In this document: positions 1 through 10,626 of the stretch, in pieces
How the letters are laid out: every line of letters starts with the position of its first letter
Numbering within the stretch: the first letter of the stretch is position 1
DNA from: Yponomeuta sedellus
Lineage: Eukaryota > Arthropoda > Insecta > Lepidoptera > Yponomeutidae
Length of the DNA stretch: 64,000 bases
Reading direction: 5' to 3'
Assembly (NCBI GenBank): GCA_934045075.1
Contig: OW203723.1
Location: forward strand, 18,212,035 to 18,276,034
Notes under the pieces: generated by a model
The model's database searches: none
What the model was told of the DNA's origin: nothing
Seen by the model: the letters and a program-made list of their open reading frames with translations, nothing else
Program-made: the position numbers and the translations under genes

Positions 1-356
1 TCCTTTTGACACCCTTTATCAAAAGTAAAGTCCAAAATAACGTCATCAATCGAGCTGGGCGATTGAAAGAAGCATTTATAAAATGAATAAAATGTTTCCA
101 TCGAATAAAGCGTTAGAGTTGAAAAGGTTGTCCTTCGAAAGAGGCCTGCGTGACGTCATCAATCATCAAGATTTGTCGGTATGTCGTTAATGGTCAGCGT
201 TAGACATTGCCCCATTTACATTGCGCCCGCTTCAATTGAAGTGGACAGGCAAGTTTGAGAAAGCGATCGACGGAATGTGTAGAATTTCCTCATCTATTAA
301 AGGTGCTACTAGACTGTTGCATGTAGTCGGTGCAACCGCATCTTTATAGGTAAGTT
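1..356. other. unassigned non-coding DNA
   Basis: I see no gene, RNA or recognisable repeat here. The sequence is of mixed composition and every frame is interrupted by stops. Confidence 0.4.
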
Positions 357-432
357 AGGCTACAACGATTTGACACTCCCTAGTCGTAACAGTCGCCGAT
401 ACCTAACCCGGACGGAAAGAATCGTCATCACA
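357..432 (+). repeat. LINE 3' end fragment (GTAACAGTCGCC family)
   Basis: It shares the series TAGGCTACA, TAACAGTCGCC, CCCGG.CGGAAAGAATC and ATCATCA-type end with 14942-15038. Two diverged copies with a simple ATC-rich end suggest a 5'-truncated non-LTR retrotransposon tail on the plus strand. The clade is not determined. Confidence 0.5.
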
Positions 433-555
433 TTTTTTTATTATGCTGGGTGTATCAGGGTGCAGTCTCTAAAGTACATAGTTGTTCAATAGAGTCATAT
501 TAGTCCGGTAATCGCCGTTTCATTCACACTATATCGGTAGTCTGGTAATAAATCG

Positions 556-661
556 CATTGCAATGGTATAGCCCGTGCTACTTAACTCGGCGCCTCGCGC
601 GAATCGATCTTCTTCGCGAGAGATGCCTATTTAACTTGCGCGGGTTATACCCATTGGAATG
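556..661. mobile_element. short foldback / MITE-like element
   Basis: The left arm (CATTGCAATGGTATAGCCCG...) is the reverse complement, with some mismatches, of the right arm (...CGGGTTATACCCATTGGAATG). The arms are about 45 bp around a centre near 603-611, so the whole unit could fold into one hairpin. There is no coding capacity. A non-autonomous inverted-repeat element is the simplest reading; the target duplication is unclear. Confidence 0.6.
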
Positions 662-1351
662 ACATTGTACTGCTATTGCTTTGTAGACTGTCAAGTTGAG
701 GCAAATAACAACAATGGTCGGGCTTATATCATTCTATTGAAAAACTATGTAAGGATTAGAATCTAGGGTCAGAAAGGGTCGATGAAACTTGAATGTCATA
801 TGTAGTCAACAAATTAAAGATAATCTGCAAATATTATAAGGCTTGGTCTGCTTTCAAAGAATAATATGGTTTGGTAGACTTTGATTTAAAGGTCAAACTC
901 ACACAAAACAAGCAATCACGTTGATAGCTTTCGTTTATAGGTTTTGTTTAGCTTTCTCAAGAAACATTGTTCGTGACGACAATGTAGGCATTTCCGACGC
1001 AAATTAGCCTAAAATAACTCGAAACAAAGACCGTTGGTTATAGAATTCACAGAAAACATTATTATTTTGTAACGACCACACATAATAGTACCTACGCACC
1101 GTGAAAGAAAACATTGTGTGGAAATCTGGGCATCCGTGATGTTTCAGCCTTAGTAATTGATGGTGGGGCTGTTGTTGATAAGTGGTCTATTATTAACTTT
1201 AAAGTGACCTATGTGGTGGAGATGGGCCTGGCCATTTTTTTGGCTTGTCTACCAAAAAAAATATGTGATAGCGCGCAATGGATGCATAATTCAGTGTTCT
1301 TATGACATAGACCACAGCTAGGCTGGTTTCAGATACACCATAATATAACAC
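662..1351. other. unassigned non-coding DNA
   Basis: No gene or clear repeat is seen. The only open frame (63 codons, 1114-1305) has no recognisable motif and does not start at an ATG, so I do not call it. Confidence 0.4.
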
Positions 1352-1540
1352 CTACATACAGGCACATACATTGCTTCTGGCCCCACACTAGGATCCCCTG
1401 TGTCGTGGGAACCAGAAACAACGACATCACAAATATGTAAACATTCAAGACCTGGGCTTTTTTTACCCCAGCTGGGATTCGAACCCGGGACCTCTTGTAT
1501 GGTATGCAGACGCGCTACCGCTACGCCATAGAGGTCGTCG
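1352..1540 (-). mobile_element. SINE-D copy, tRNA-like head
   Basis: On the minus strand the unit starts with a tRNA-like head (A-box-like GGCGTAGCGGTAGCGCG, B-box-like GGGTTCGAATCCC) and continues into a body with GGTTCCCACGACACAGGG and CAGAAGCAATGT. Further copies lie at 16920-17103, 22332-22503, 36634-36827 and 50350-50482. The polymerase III promoter boxes are in the transcript-sense head, as expected for a tRNA-derived SINE. This is not a tRNA gene: the anticodon arm is distorted and the body is always attached. Confidence 0.85.
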
Positions 1541-1983
1541 TCAAAATTACTAAACGAAAGCATGGAATTCTTGATCAGGTTCCCTGGGAAGAAAATTTCG
1601 GTATCTATAATAGTTGCCGTTCTGTAAAAATGTGCAAAAGAAAAGTGCGACGGAAAAGCGAAACTTTGCAAAAAACAGTGCGGAAAGGTGAACCTGAAAA
1701 TATATCTGATTCTGTGAAGTAATTATGTTGCAACATTTACGAGCCATGCCTAGATAGAATTTATGGTGTCTCCGGTGACGAGTCTTTTGTTAGGAAACCT
1801 TTGTTTTGTTTGGTAACAGGCAAGGATAGGCTCTGCAAGTTTGACCTTGTATTTACTGTGAATTCGGCTTATGGTAAATGTTGGACAAGCTTATTCTATC
1901 TACAAAATGTGTCCCAGACATTGCAGAATCTACTGGCAACAAACACTAAACCTAGGTAAATGAAGAGACACTATGTCTAAAAA

Positions 1984-2034
1984 TATAGAAACTGCGGTTT
2001 AATGAACGTTACAAGTCAAACTAGGTGTATCAAA
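1984..2034. repeat. family F fragment (AAACTGCG repeat)
   Basis: It carries GAAACTGCGGTTTAATGAACGTTACAA followed by CTAGGTGT, matching the terminal part of copies at 6270-6545, 10150-10616, 39400-39838 and 44778-44900. It is short and diverged. Confidence 0.55.
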
Positions 2035-2049
2035 TTTGTGTTTAGTCGA

Positions 2050-2117
2050 TATCAACGTCCCTACTGCTGGGGCACGGGTCTCTTCCTGCATCGCAAGAAG
2101 GTTAGACCATGCTCCTA
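2050..2117 (-). mobile_element. 5S-SINE 3' fragment ending in a hairpin
   Basis: Only the 3' end of the SINE (CACTGCTGGGGCACGGGTCTC...CTGCATCGCA when read on plus) is present. The fragment stops exactly where an 11-bp inverted repeat begins (2095-2105 with 2115-2125, 9-nt loop), so the truncation point coincides with an inversion. Confidence 0.75.
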
Positions 2118-2126
2118 ACCTTCTTT

Positions 2127-3159
2127 AGTCTAGAGACACTTGGATATAATTCATAGAAGGGCTTAGTCAACTGTGAATAAACTTTGGTTTGTAAGTATTC
2201 TAGACTTTTGGCTCTAGTTTAATAAACCTACCTAGTATCTAGAGATTTGAAACCAGTGTTAACTTGAGATTTTCACACTAATTAGTTGAAACATGTCACG
2301 CTTTTGTGCGTCCATCGATATAATTTTTATAAACAGGTCAGAAACATAAAAAAGTTTTTCATCAGAAAAAGTGCACCTCCGAAACAGCGTCAACTCAGCG
2401 GCTTCGAGTTACAATAACTTTCACACGGGAAGCCGTGTTAGTTACTCCATGGCGGCTTTTTATTGACACTTGAATGGACAATCCATTGGACGAAATGTTG
2501 GACAGTTAATGCAGGCCTAGGGCCAATAACGGCATAGCTCTAGCTAGCCTATTAGCCGAATGCATGCAATGCGCCGTTTATAAAGCTCAGGTTTAAAAGG
2601 ACAAAGCTTGCATGAGTACCGGTATTTTATGTGTAGAAAGTAGACCCGCGAGCTTTCTTTTTTGTTTTGTTTATAATATCGATGAGTCACAGACTATTCG
2701 GGAATTTATTTCCTAAAATATTGAAATGAGTGTGGGACCTCGATATACTCCGATTTGCTTAATTCAAACCCGTTATTGTCGCTGATAGCGTTTCAGAATA
2801 GGTCAGACGGTGACTGATCCGCCTATTATTTTTCTATTACAGTTTAAAAGGTATTTCAATACAACATACGTACAGTCATGATATGACAACGTGATGTTGT
2901 GATGAAATTGTGTATAGAAGGAGATAAGCAAACTCTACCCAGTACAGGTAGACACTGTAACGCACTTTGTTCGGAACAAAGTCTCAACACAAAGCCACTC
3001 TTTGCACCTTTTTGTTATCGTCCGAAGCGTCGAAGAACGGCACAAAACAAAACACTGTCGCGTACACAAAGAAACACACTCACGAATCCACTAAGCACGA
3101 TGTAAACTTGCACGTATTGCACGTAATTAACTAAAACAGTCACATGGTTTTATAGGTAG
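2127..3159. other. unassigned non-coding DNA
   Basis: I recognise no gene or repeat. A 68-codon frame at 2899-3105 begins with ATG but shows no family motif or supporting splice signal, so it is left out. Confidence 0.35.
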
Positions 3160-3625
3160 AGATGTGTGCGCAGGCGACGGCAGGCAGCGGCGGCGCGCCT
3201 CGCCGCGAGCCTCCGACTCGCCCATATGCATTGCCCTCGGTAAATTCTTTGCATATTAAAATAACTGAGAAAGCCAACTCCAGGAACGCGGTTTCCTGAG
3301 GATCAGCATTAACCAAATACAGGCGAACATTGTAAAAGTTTCTGCTCTTACCTTGCACTGCGCAGTAAGATGTCCTAGCACGATCGATGCAGGGAAAACA
3401 AGCGAAAAGGGAACACTGTCACGTTCGTACGGTTTCGTTGAGAGTAATGGCGCCGGGTCGTTCCAACTCGTCGACTGGTGCTCCGAGCGCGACTCGGAAG
3501 GCTGTGCCTTGTTTGTTCAGTGACGCGAGCTCTGACTCTTCCATCGCGCTCTACTGCGCCGTGTCTGCTGTGCGTTAGACGGAGACGTCTATTGTTTTGT
3601 CAGATCCCCTCAGGTGAGGTGCAGC
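3160..3625. promoter_or_regulatory. CpG-rich island, possible divergent promoter / first exons
   Basis: This stretch is markedly richer in CG dinucleotides than its surroundings (for example GGCGGCGCGCCTCGCCGCGAG near 3188-3208). It holds a consensus splice donor on each strand: plus CTCAG|GTGAGG near 3611, and minus AAG|GTAAGAG near 3353. A TCAGT initiator-like motif lies near 3518 on plus. Frames of 60-70 codons on both strands lack family motifs. A bidirectional promoter with short 5' exons would explain these signals; chance or a decayed transposon head would too. Confidence 0.3.
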
Positions 3626-4264
3626 AACCTACATCACCGGTCTCGAACAATGTCATGTCTCGTGTTTGCCCCTAGGTATATCGTGATGCAAAATCTATAT
3701 GGTTCGATGATTTAGCCTAAATATTTTAAGCTTGGGTAACAATTAACTAACTGTAAAAGTTCTGAAATATTAAGTAAAAGACTGAAGTTTGAGAGGCCAA
3801 ACCAGTTCAAATAAGATCAAACTATGTTAAGTTAAAATAAAACAAAAAACAAAAAGTCATCCATCTGGATGCAGTGCTTCCATCTGGTGACTTTCTTGTG
3901 TAACACATGAATGTAGAGACGACTCATTGGTCCGTCGTTTTGTATCCGGCTCGAAGGACCAACTTCACTACGCAAAAAAGTCTCTACACGGTTTACTTTA
4001 GTAGCAACAGATGGCGCTTAAAGTAAGTAGTATAGGTGGAAAGTAAAAAAAAACCTGTAACAACTGAAATGGTTTTCTTAGGAATTAGGGCTCAAAATTT
4101 TACTAGAGTAACTTTGTATTTATCCCATTAACGGTACAAAAAAAAACTATAAAAAAAGCAAGCAGGCTGTGATCATAAAATTTTAATTTTATTTAAAAAA
4201 ATATATATTTATTGAGTTCTAAAAGTTTTCTAATAAGGGCGTAGACACATAAAAACTTAAGATA
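3626..4264. other. unassigned AT-rich DNA
   Basis: No gene is seen. An imperfect inverted repeat (TGTAGAGAC / GTCTCTACA with an inner TTGGTCC / GGACCAA pair) spans about 3911-3995 and could be a degenerate MITE. Confidence 0.35.
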
Positions 4265-4545
4265 GACATGTCACTTTGGCATTTAGCCTCATCAATTGAG
4301 GCCTCTTCCAAGGCACACCACGTCCTACTGTCCTCGGCCATTCTCATCCACCCACTTCCAGTAAATTAGTCTGCCTCAGAACGTCAGTCCAGTGTGCTGA
4401 TGGGCTGAGCAAAAGGACTATTGACCTTGGCTCTTTGGTATATGTGACCAGCCTACTGCCTTTTCTGCTTCTTATAGACTATGTCTGTCACCTTACTTCT
4501 TTGGCGTTTTTTGTCATTTACCTCACTGTTGGGCCATAAAAGAAA
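4265..4545 (-). pseudogene. decayed non-LTR retrotransposon ORF end
   Basis: Read on the minus strand, broken frames give words such as VGWSHIPKSQ and YWKWVDENGRGQ in the order expected for the C-terminus of an RTE-like reverse transcriptase (family-type QWAGHIARR, then W.DENGR.., then AWRALEEA). Stops and frameshifts interrupt it throughout. Function is lost. Confidence 0.45.
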
Positions 4546-4643
4546 TAATTCGCGAAATATTGATAAATGGTTTATACGTATAAGTTGCCAGTAGACTTGT
4601 GACGACACAGTTTACGTTTGATTTATATGAAGCGTTTATGACA

Positions 4644-4738
4644 TGCGAAAAACTGCCGGCAGATGCTGGATGCGGCAAGCTGAAGACAGGGCGCTATGGC
4701 GCTCCTTAGGGGAGGGCTATGTCCAGCAGTGGACTACA
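4644..4738 (+). mobile_element. RTE-like LINE 3' end fragment
   Basis: It contains AAAACTGCCGGCAGATGCTGG, GGCGCTATGGCGCTC and GGGAGGGCTATGTCCAGCAG, which recur at 17735-17955 and 61130-61318. In frame this is the very end of the reverse-transcriptase ORF (LRKTAG..WMR..EDR.LWR) running into the stop. It is 5'-truncated. Confidence 0.75.
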
Positions 4739-4754
4739 TAATGTCCAGACTGCA

Positions 4755-5098
4755 GCTCAGAGAAAGAGTGGGTTTAATTGCCACGCGTGCCTAACCCGGA
4801 TTGGCAATATCAAGCGCTGAGGTATTTGAATACTTCAGACACTCAAGTTTGCTCAAGATGTTTTCCTACATCGTTAGCAATATTATTGCTATTGTTATTG
4901 CTACTATAACTTCACAAAAAATCTTTATCACGATTGTTTATCATGGCCTCTCCAATGAGATCAAAACATATTTTTGGCAACTTCTGTATTGTATGGAATC
5001 AGGCGTTACCTACTTTGCGGAAATCCGTAATAGCATTTTTTTTTATGTAGCCTCGATTGTGTCCCACTGCTGGGCAAAGGCCTCCCCTTTTGTCTTCT
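4755..5098 (-). mobile_element. SINE-E fragments
   Basis: Two pieces in the same orientation: 4755-4920 (CCACGCGTGCC, ATTGGCAAT.TCAAGCGCTGAGG, CTTCAGACACTCA, GTTAGCAA..TATTGCTA) and 5043-5098 (GTCCCACTGCTGGGCAAAGGCCTCC). The normal order of the modules is disturbed and the tRNA-like head is missing. Confidence 0.7.
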
Positions 5099-5293
5099 AG
5101 CATTAAAATGTGAAAATTACTTTGCTAAATTCAAAAACATGTGTAAGAAAATACTTGGAAAATACGCGTATTTTCTCACACAAGTATAGGTGTCGGTGGT
5201 GGTATGTTCGTGTCTTGCTTCTGCTTGAAAAAGTGGGAGGGAGGGCGGTGCATTAACTGACCGCATGGTGCTTGTGGGATTTTTACTTCTGTA

Positions 5294-5357
5294 AAATTTC
5301 CACATTTTAAACTTCTGTAATGTATTTACTATAATTTCCACATTTTAAACTTCTGTA
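5294..5357. repeat. 38-bp tandem duplication
   Basis: The block AATTTCCACATTTTAAACTTCTGTA occurs twice with a period of 38 bp, so it is a small local duplication in AT-rich DNA. No function is implied. Confidence 0.8.
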
Positions 5358-5485
5358 TTGTGTGAATGGTAAATACTAATAATATTTTCAGACCTACGAA
5401 TAGAAATAATTACTATCACTCTGTCAAACACACAAAATGAAGACATGATGATGTTTGAGAATGATCAATGAGAATGATGGCGTGA

Positions 5486-5657
5486 TGCCTTACTGTCAGA
5501 AGTTATTAAGCCGCCCATAAGGTCTCTGACATGGCTTAACGACTGCCACTACATAACAGCCGGCACCAACGGCTTAACGTGCCTTGCAAAGCACGGAAGC
5601 GCTCGGAAAAATCCCACTAGCGGTAGTCACGGCACGGTCACCCGCCCTGCACCTCGG
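5486..5657 (-). mobile_element. 5S-SINE internal fragment
   Basis: It carries the central and 5' modules (TTACTGTCAGAAGTTATTAAG, GGCACCAACGGCTTAACGTGC, CACGGAAGCGCTCGGAAAAAT) and is cut before the 5S-like promoter motifs. It is diverged from the full copy at 14491-14836. Confidence 0.75.
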
Positions 5658-5820
5658 CGCCGTCTTCCGTAGTGTTTTTCGCTACATTTTTATTGTAGTG
5701 TTTTTCTTTCGTCAATCCTTTCCCCTTCCTCTTCCCCAAACAAAAAATTTACCCTGCTATTTAAAAAAAAATCAAAGATGAAACTCATACAACGAAAGTT
5801 GTTGCATAACAAACTTCTAT

Positions 5821-5860
5821 AATGCACAATTCCTGAAAGAGTTTTCAGGAATTGTGCATT
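5821..5860. repeat. perfect hairpin, 18-bp stem
   Basis: Arms 5821-5838 and 5843-5860 are perfect reverse complements around a 4-nt loop. A second perfect hairpin follows 27 bp downstream. Confidence 0.9.
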
Positions 5861-5886
5861 TAAGGAGTGACTCAGCATAGTATACA

Positions 5887-5936
5887 TAGTCCTTCCCAAT
5901 AGAGTATAACCCTTTATCCACTATTGGGAAGGACTA
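5887..5936. repeat. perfect hairpin, 16-bp stem
   Basis: Arms 5887-5902 (TAGTCCTTCCCAATAG) and 5921-5936 are perfect reverse complements around an 18-nt loop. Confidence 0.9.
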
Positions 5937-6269
5937 AACCTGAGACGAGGTGCGGTGCTTCGTACTGACTGAAAAGAAAAACTGAATTAAAAAATAATCA
6001 ACCACCTTTTTGGTGACCAAGCAGGACCAACATAGGTAACATAGTGATTTTTATTTGTTCCTGCTAGTTAACGCTCAGAAGTCAGGTTGTTGGTTATTTT
6101 TTGTTTTCGTCTTTTTAGTGATTCTGTTATATTTGTGTTGATTAACATCATATGATATATTCTCGCGCAGCCATGAAAAATAGGTTTTAATTTTATTTTT
6201 TCAAATCAGACTATTAGTAAAGGAGGGAGTATAAAATCGGTCATTCTTGCATTCGTTAAATTCAAAAAT

Positions 6270-6545
6270 TGTTTTATTCAAAGTAGCACAGAAACTGCGA
6301 CTATTAAGTCGCAGTTTCTGTCGTATAACGTTTATTAGATCTAGAAGTTTATTTCAAATCCTGACCATATTGGATAAAAAATGGGCAAAAAAACTCCAAA
6401 CATAGACTTTTCACAGTCCTTAATTAACAGATTTGACATTTTCACCTTTTACCATACTAAGTAGTACCATACTTTACCATAAGAAAGTTTATTTTTATTT
6501 ATAGTGTTCTAGTTGTGTTGGCTACCTACAGTTACCTACTGATAT
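6270..6545. repeat. family F copy with internal 14-bp hairpin
   Basis: It opens with GTTTTATTCAAAGTAGCACAGAAACTGCGAC and continues with family-F words (CTAGA.GTTTATTTCAAA, ACTTTTCACAGTC.TTAATTAACAGA). At 6288-6321 the terminal ACAGAAACTGCGAC is followed, after 6 nt, by its perfect reverse complement. Other copies lack this inverted copy. Confidence 0.65.
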
Positions 6546-6692
6546 TTTTCCTGACGAACACAATATATCTGACTAGCAACTGTCAGGCAACTACTATATA
6601 GTAACGTGGCAATTAGTACCTTCATATGTATCTGAAACATGTTGATTTATTTGTACATCTACTTCCTCTAATAATATTGCTCCAGTCCATCC

Positions 6693-6914
6693 AAAGGTTG
6701 TCTGGAAGAGATCACTTTCAGTGATAAGGCCACCGTCTGTAGGTACTCTTAGGTTAAGAAATATCTGTGTCATTTACTTTTTTATGTACAATAAAGTGTT
6801 CTCTATCTATCTACATATGTACCAGCCCTGTACTCTTAGGTTAAGAAATATCTGTGTCATTTACTTTTTTATGTACAATAAAGTGTTCTCTATCTATCTA
6901 CATATGTACGAGCC
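6693..6914 (+). mobile_element. LINE 3' UTR with duplicated 87-bp end
   Basis: GGTTGTCTGGAAGAGATCACTTT..GATAAGGCCACC is the usual start of a short LINE 3' end, as at 58815-58930. The block from TACTCTTAGG to the ACAATAAAGTGTT signal and CTATCTATCTA tail is repeated with period 87 (6744-6830 and 6831-6914). Both copies keep an AATAAA signal. No coding part remains. Confidence 0.7.
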
Positions 6915-8192
6915 AAACATTACCATTTGGGCACCGCCTCAGTGGGGTAAAAAGGGAGGCATCAATCACTTGCAGAATGATGCCTCATATTTTCTATGTC
7001 CGGCGTGCGATAGAGCCTGCCGCTAATAGTGGAATTCCTTTCCACCGACACTTTGAACCCCGTGGCTACAAACATTGTCGCGTCTGTGTGGGGCTTTATG
7101 CCTAAACACATGCACAAATTGGAGTCTAGACCCCCGGGACATAAGCATCGATAACTGCGCTCCATCGAGGCTAATTGCCATTAACGGTTCAAGTAACTGC
7201 CTGAGTAATAATAGAAAATTGACGCAAGTAAAACTAGCTAAAATTTTTTCGATGGGTCTTGTTTATGCAGTCATCATGTATATTCAGAGTCGACAGCAAA
7301 CTTGACGATCAGTTTTTATATTAAAATAATGTTTTAATATAATCGAAGAGACCATGTTAAGACATAAATAAGCGCATCTGGTTATTTTTTTCTCTACGAG
7401 ACTTTCATATATAGGTAGTGTACTGTCATACTAGTCACGTGGTGCAAAAACAAGCTTTACAAATCAGACTAAAAGTTGGGCATCACGACTTAAACGTAAC
7501 GCATTATAATGTACGGGACGCTTATCAATTTTCGAATTACCTCATAAATAAAATAATAATGTTTTTATGTATCTATATACACGTATATCCAGACAACATT
7601 TAGAATTCAATAAAAAAACTAAGTCTAATATGATTCTTATTATGAGAGTATTTAATTTTTCATAGTTTTCTTTCTTACCTGGGGCCGTGGCACAACCGCG
7701 TGACACTGCTAGTAGTGTCCTGGCGGCAGTACGTGAGGAACAGTTATTCAGTACTATAATTACGATTCGAGGTGGATTGCGGATAAACTCAGCAGTGTAC
7801 TTAATCTGTGACTTAATCGACTTGCAATGTACACCGAATTGTTATATAGCATACCATGAATTGAAGTTCTATGATACAGGCGCCAGCACTTCTTAACAAA
7901 ACTGACAAGAGTTTGACTTGCTATTCATTGTGCTAGGTAGTAACGTTTGCTGTTGATCAATTGGCGAAGTCTGCGATTTTAAATAGGTAGGTTTTAAATA
8001 TTAATAATGATGCATTTTATTGTAGAGTTTGCAATTTCCAATTGTAACGAGGTCATAAAGTATTCTTGTAAACAATTCAAAGAGGGATTTTTGTTTGAAG
8101 AGCTCCATTGTTTGATATTGTTTTCGCAAATAGTACCTAACAAATCTCTTGAGCATGTACATTATGAATGTATTTATTAAAATAAAATAAAA
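6915..8192. other. unassigned non-coding DNA
   Basis: No gene is recognised. A short inverted repeat (GAGGCATCA..TGATGCCTC) lies near 6955-6985. A consensus-like donor on the minus strand (CAG|GTAAGAAAG) lies near 7673-7684, but nothing upstream of it looks like an exon. Confidence 0.35.
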
Positions 8193-8331
8193 AGTCCCTG
8201 GTGTCTGCTTACCTCAGAGCGGCAGGCAAAGACCATGACTGCCACTTGCCACGATCCTGACAGATCACCTTCGCTTCATCAACGTTCACAAGTCGTTACA
8301 TGCACGCACGCCAGTTCCGGGTGCTTTTTAT
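8193..8331 (-). mobile_element. LINE-H 3' end fragment
   Basis: The minus strand reads in one frame EAKVICQDRGKWQSW.LPA, a reverse-transcriptase C-terminus shared with 17197-17343 and, in shorter form, 32352-32435. The plus-strand marker is GCCACTTGCCACGATCCTGAC. It is 5'-truncated and non-functional. Confidence 0.7.
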
Positions 8332-8889
8332 CTTCTCCTTTGCTATTACATCCCCATCCGTCGATGTAAGTCCGCCTGGGACGTACCTTGTATTCTGATA
8401 CAATGGTACTTATATCGAAATGAAGTGCATTTATATAAAAGTATAGAAATAATTACATAAATACCTACAAAATACATATAAACAAAAGTTTTACAGTTCA
8501 AGTAGTATTACAGTTCAAGTAGTAGAGCTGACCACTAATTAGCATAAGTAACCAAATCCCTACAAGCCGTCATTAAATAGGTACAAAATATCGCTGACAT
8601 TCGTCACTTGTCTCTAGAAAAATGCAAAATATCTAAACTGAGTTGTGCGAAGAAAATATTTAAATTTAGTTACTATTAGAATGCTCGAAAACAGTGCATC
8701 ACGTCATTGTACAAAGTATTCTATATTCCTTCCACGAGTGACTAGGCAAGTTCTTTTAACGCACGCATATGCATTTGGTCATGCACCTAGCATGCTAATA
8801 GGCAAAGTATACTATGAAAAGCTTTACTACAGTGATGGACAAAACGCAGTTACTATGTTCTCGGCTTTATTTTATTTAATGCGGTGGAT

Positions 8890-9001
8890 TGGCAAAGATA
8901 CTGTTGTACTGTACTACGCGATTAAGCCACGAAAATATTCTAACTATATTTTTTGTTTGTTTTATCCAGGTGTACAAAATAATATTCTTATCTTATCTTA
9001 T
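8890..9001 (+). repeat. LINE-like 3' end with TCTTATCTTA tail
   Basis: TACTACGCGATTAAGCC.CGAAAATATTCTAAC is shared in reverse orientation with 42085-42180, and the unit ends in TATTCTTATCTTATCTTA, a tail type also at 15640-15680. A 122-codon frame crossing it shows no family motif. Confidence 0.5.
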
Positions 9002-9744
9002 AGCTATGGCTGATTCATTATATTTATATTTTCTTTATTAAATGATCGAATTAGTCGAGTTGCTGAGTCGCTAAGTTTTTCAAGGTGACTTCGATTTTGT
9101 TCCCCGTTTCAAAGAGTCATTCATGAAACAAAATTCTAGTCATGATTTTTTATAAACTGTAATTTTAGGAAAATCGCGCGTATAAAATAGTTTTTTTTAC
9201 CCAAGAATACTTTACTTAAAGAGAAGCAAACAATATCAAGACTAAAAGTAACAAAAATCTAAAGAAAAATATCCAAGCGTCTTAGGGTCGGCGCCGGGCA
9301 ACTTAACTGTTCTTTCACTAATATATGAAACATTGCATATAATACGAAATGAACTCTACTTACATACCTACTTACCACTTTGAATTGGAATTCCAACCTA
9401 GGTCGGATATGAAGAATAATTAAAATAATAATATAACATTACATTAAAACGAAAAGGACATTTCCTCGAAATACCGATAACGATTTTAAAATTTTGATTG
9501 CCTTTAGTATCACTCTAGTATCACTCCAGATTGTCTAGTTTTAAAATTATAATTCTTATTTCGTATCTCTCAAAATGCCCATAAAAGCTTGAAGAGGCAC
9601 CCCGTTAGAACACTTTTCGCCACGACCTTACGGAGCACGAGTGCATCCGCCGTTGCAGTGTTTGGTAAATATCGTTTGAACTCGTCGACCCCGCTGCGAA
9701 GGCTACCGGCTACCACGTGCGTTTAATTCTAGCTCCCTTGATGT
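9002..9744. other. unassigned non-coding DNA
   Basis: I see no gene. The composition is AT-rich up to 9590 and then more balanced. No repeat with a second copy in the window was recognised. Confidence 0.35.
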
Positions 9745-9847
9745 AGGTACAGTCGACAGCATGTCAACCTTGGTGGATAGATCGAATATTCTCTTTAACA
9801 TACATGCTCTCTAATCAGTTACGGGCGACTTTGCCACAAAAGTGTTA
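9745..9847. repeat. GTACAGTCGAC repeat copy
   Basis: GGTACAGTCGACAGCATGTCAAC and AATCAGTTACGGGCGACTTTGC.ACAAAA.TGT match, with divergence, 39185-39270. The family is unknown to me; it is probably a MITE or retroposon fragment. Confidence 0.5.
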
Positions 9848-9927
9848 AGAATAAGAATAAAAAAGGTTTATTGGCAAAAGTTACAACGGTAAGCATAATC
9901 TTACAGCTAAATTAAATAATAAAAAAA

Positions 9928-9930
<3 letters not shown>

Positions 9931-9973
<43 letters not shown>

Positions 9974-9982
9974 ATATACATA

Positions 9983-10033
<51 letters not shown>
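9931..10033. repeat. AT dinucleotide microsatellite
   Basis: Two long AT runs are separated by AAGATATACATAAG. A 68-codon frame through it encodes only alternating I and Y and is an artefact. Confidence 0.95.
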
Positions 10034-10035
<2 letters not shown>

Positions 10036-10149
10036 TATAATTAATAAGGTTAAGGTTAACTGTCGACGACTGTACTCCCTTAAACATTAGTGTTTGAATC
10101 GCCGCTCGCTTTATAAATAGATAAGTTACGATATTTGACCGTGTTAATT

Positions 10150-10616
10150 AATCAAATCAAAAAGGTTTTATTCAAAGTAGCACAAAAACTGCGACTTAAT
10201 AAACGTTACAAATGGTGTCCATTCCAAAATATAGATTATTTCGGAGAAATAATGGGAAAAAAAAACTATAAACTTAGTCTTTTCAAAGTCATTAATTAAC
10301 AGAGTTTACATAATTATTATAAAACATAGAACTGGTACAGGCTTTAATTCCGGACATTATTGTCATGTCAAATAATCCATTATGGTATAAATAGCCCTTT
10401 TGGCATAAAAAGTACTTTACACATTTTTTTAACTGCAATGTTATCACATCTTCAGGGATCTCATTGAAGAATCGTATACATTTTGAAGGATGTATTTAGT
10501 TAATACATCCTTCATAATGTAGCTAAATCTTCGGAATGAAAGTTTATGTTTATTTCCAGTATTTACATTGTGTTCGCCACCTACAGTTTTAAAGTGACTG
10601 ATGCTAAGTATTTAGC
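10150..10616. repeat. family F, longest copy
   Basis: This is the longest family F copy, from AAAGGTTTTATTCAAAGTAGCAC to TTACATTGTGTTCGCCACCTACAG. The GTTTTATT end behaves like the reverse complement of a LINE 3' tail, so the element probably lies on the minus strand, as the reverse of 39400-39838. A 13-bp hairpin (10484-10496 / 10502-10514) lies inside. No ORF remains. The clade is unassigned. Confidence 0.6.
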
Positions 10617-10626
10617 TCGCCAACGA

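Noticed and set aside
6721..7026. 101-codon plus frame
   Set aside because: It crosses the duplicated LINE tail (the peptide repeats LRNICVIYFFMYNKVFSIYLHM as the DNA does), so it is not a protein.
8645..9013. 122-codon plus frame
   Set aside because: It does begin with ATG-like context late in the frame but overlaps a LINE-type 3' end and shows no domain or splice support.
9881..10087. 68-codon minus frame rich in I and Y
   Set aside because: It translates the AT microsatellite.
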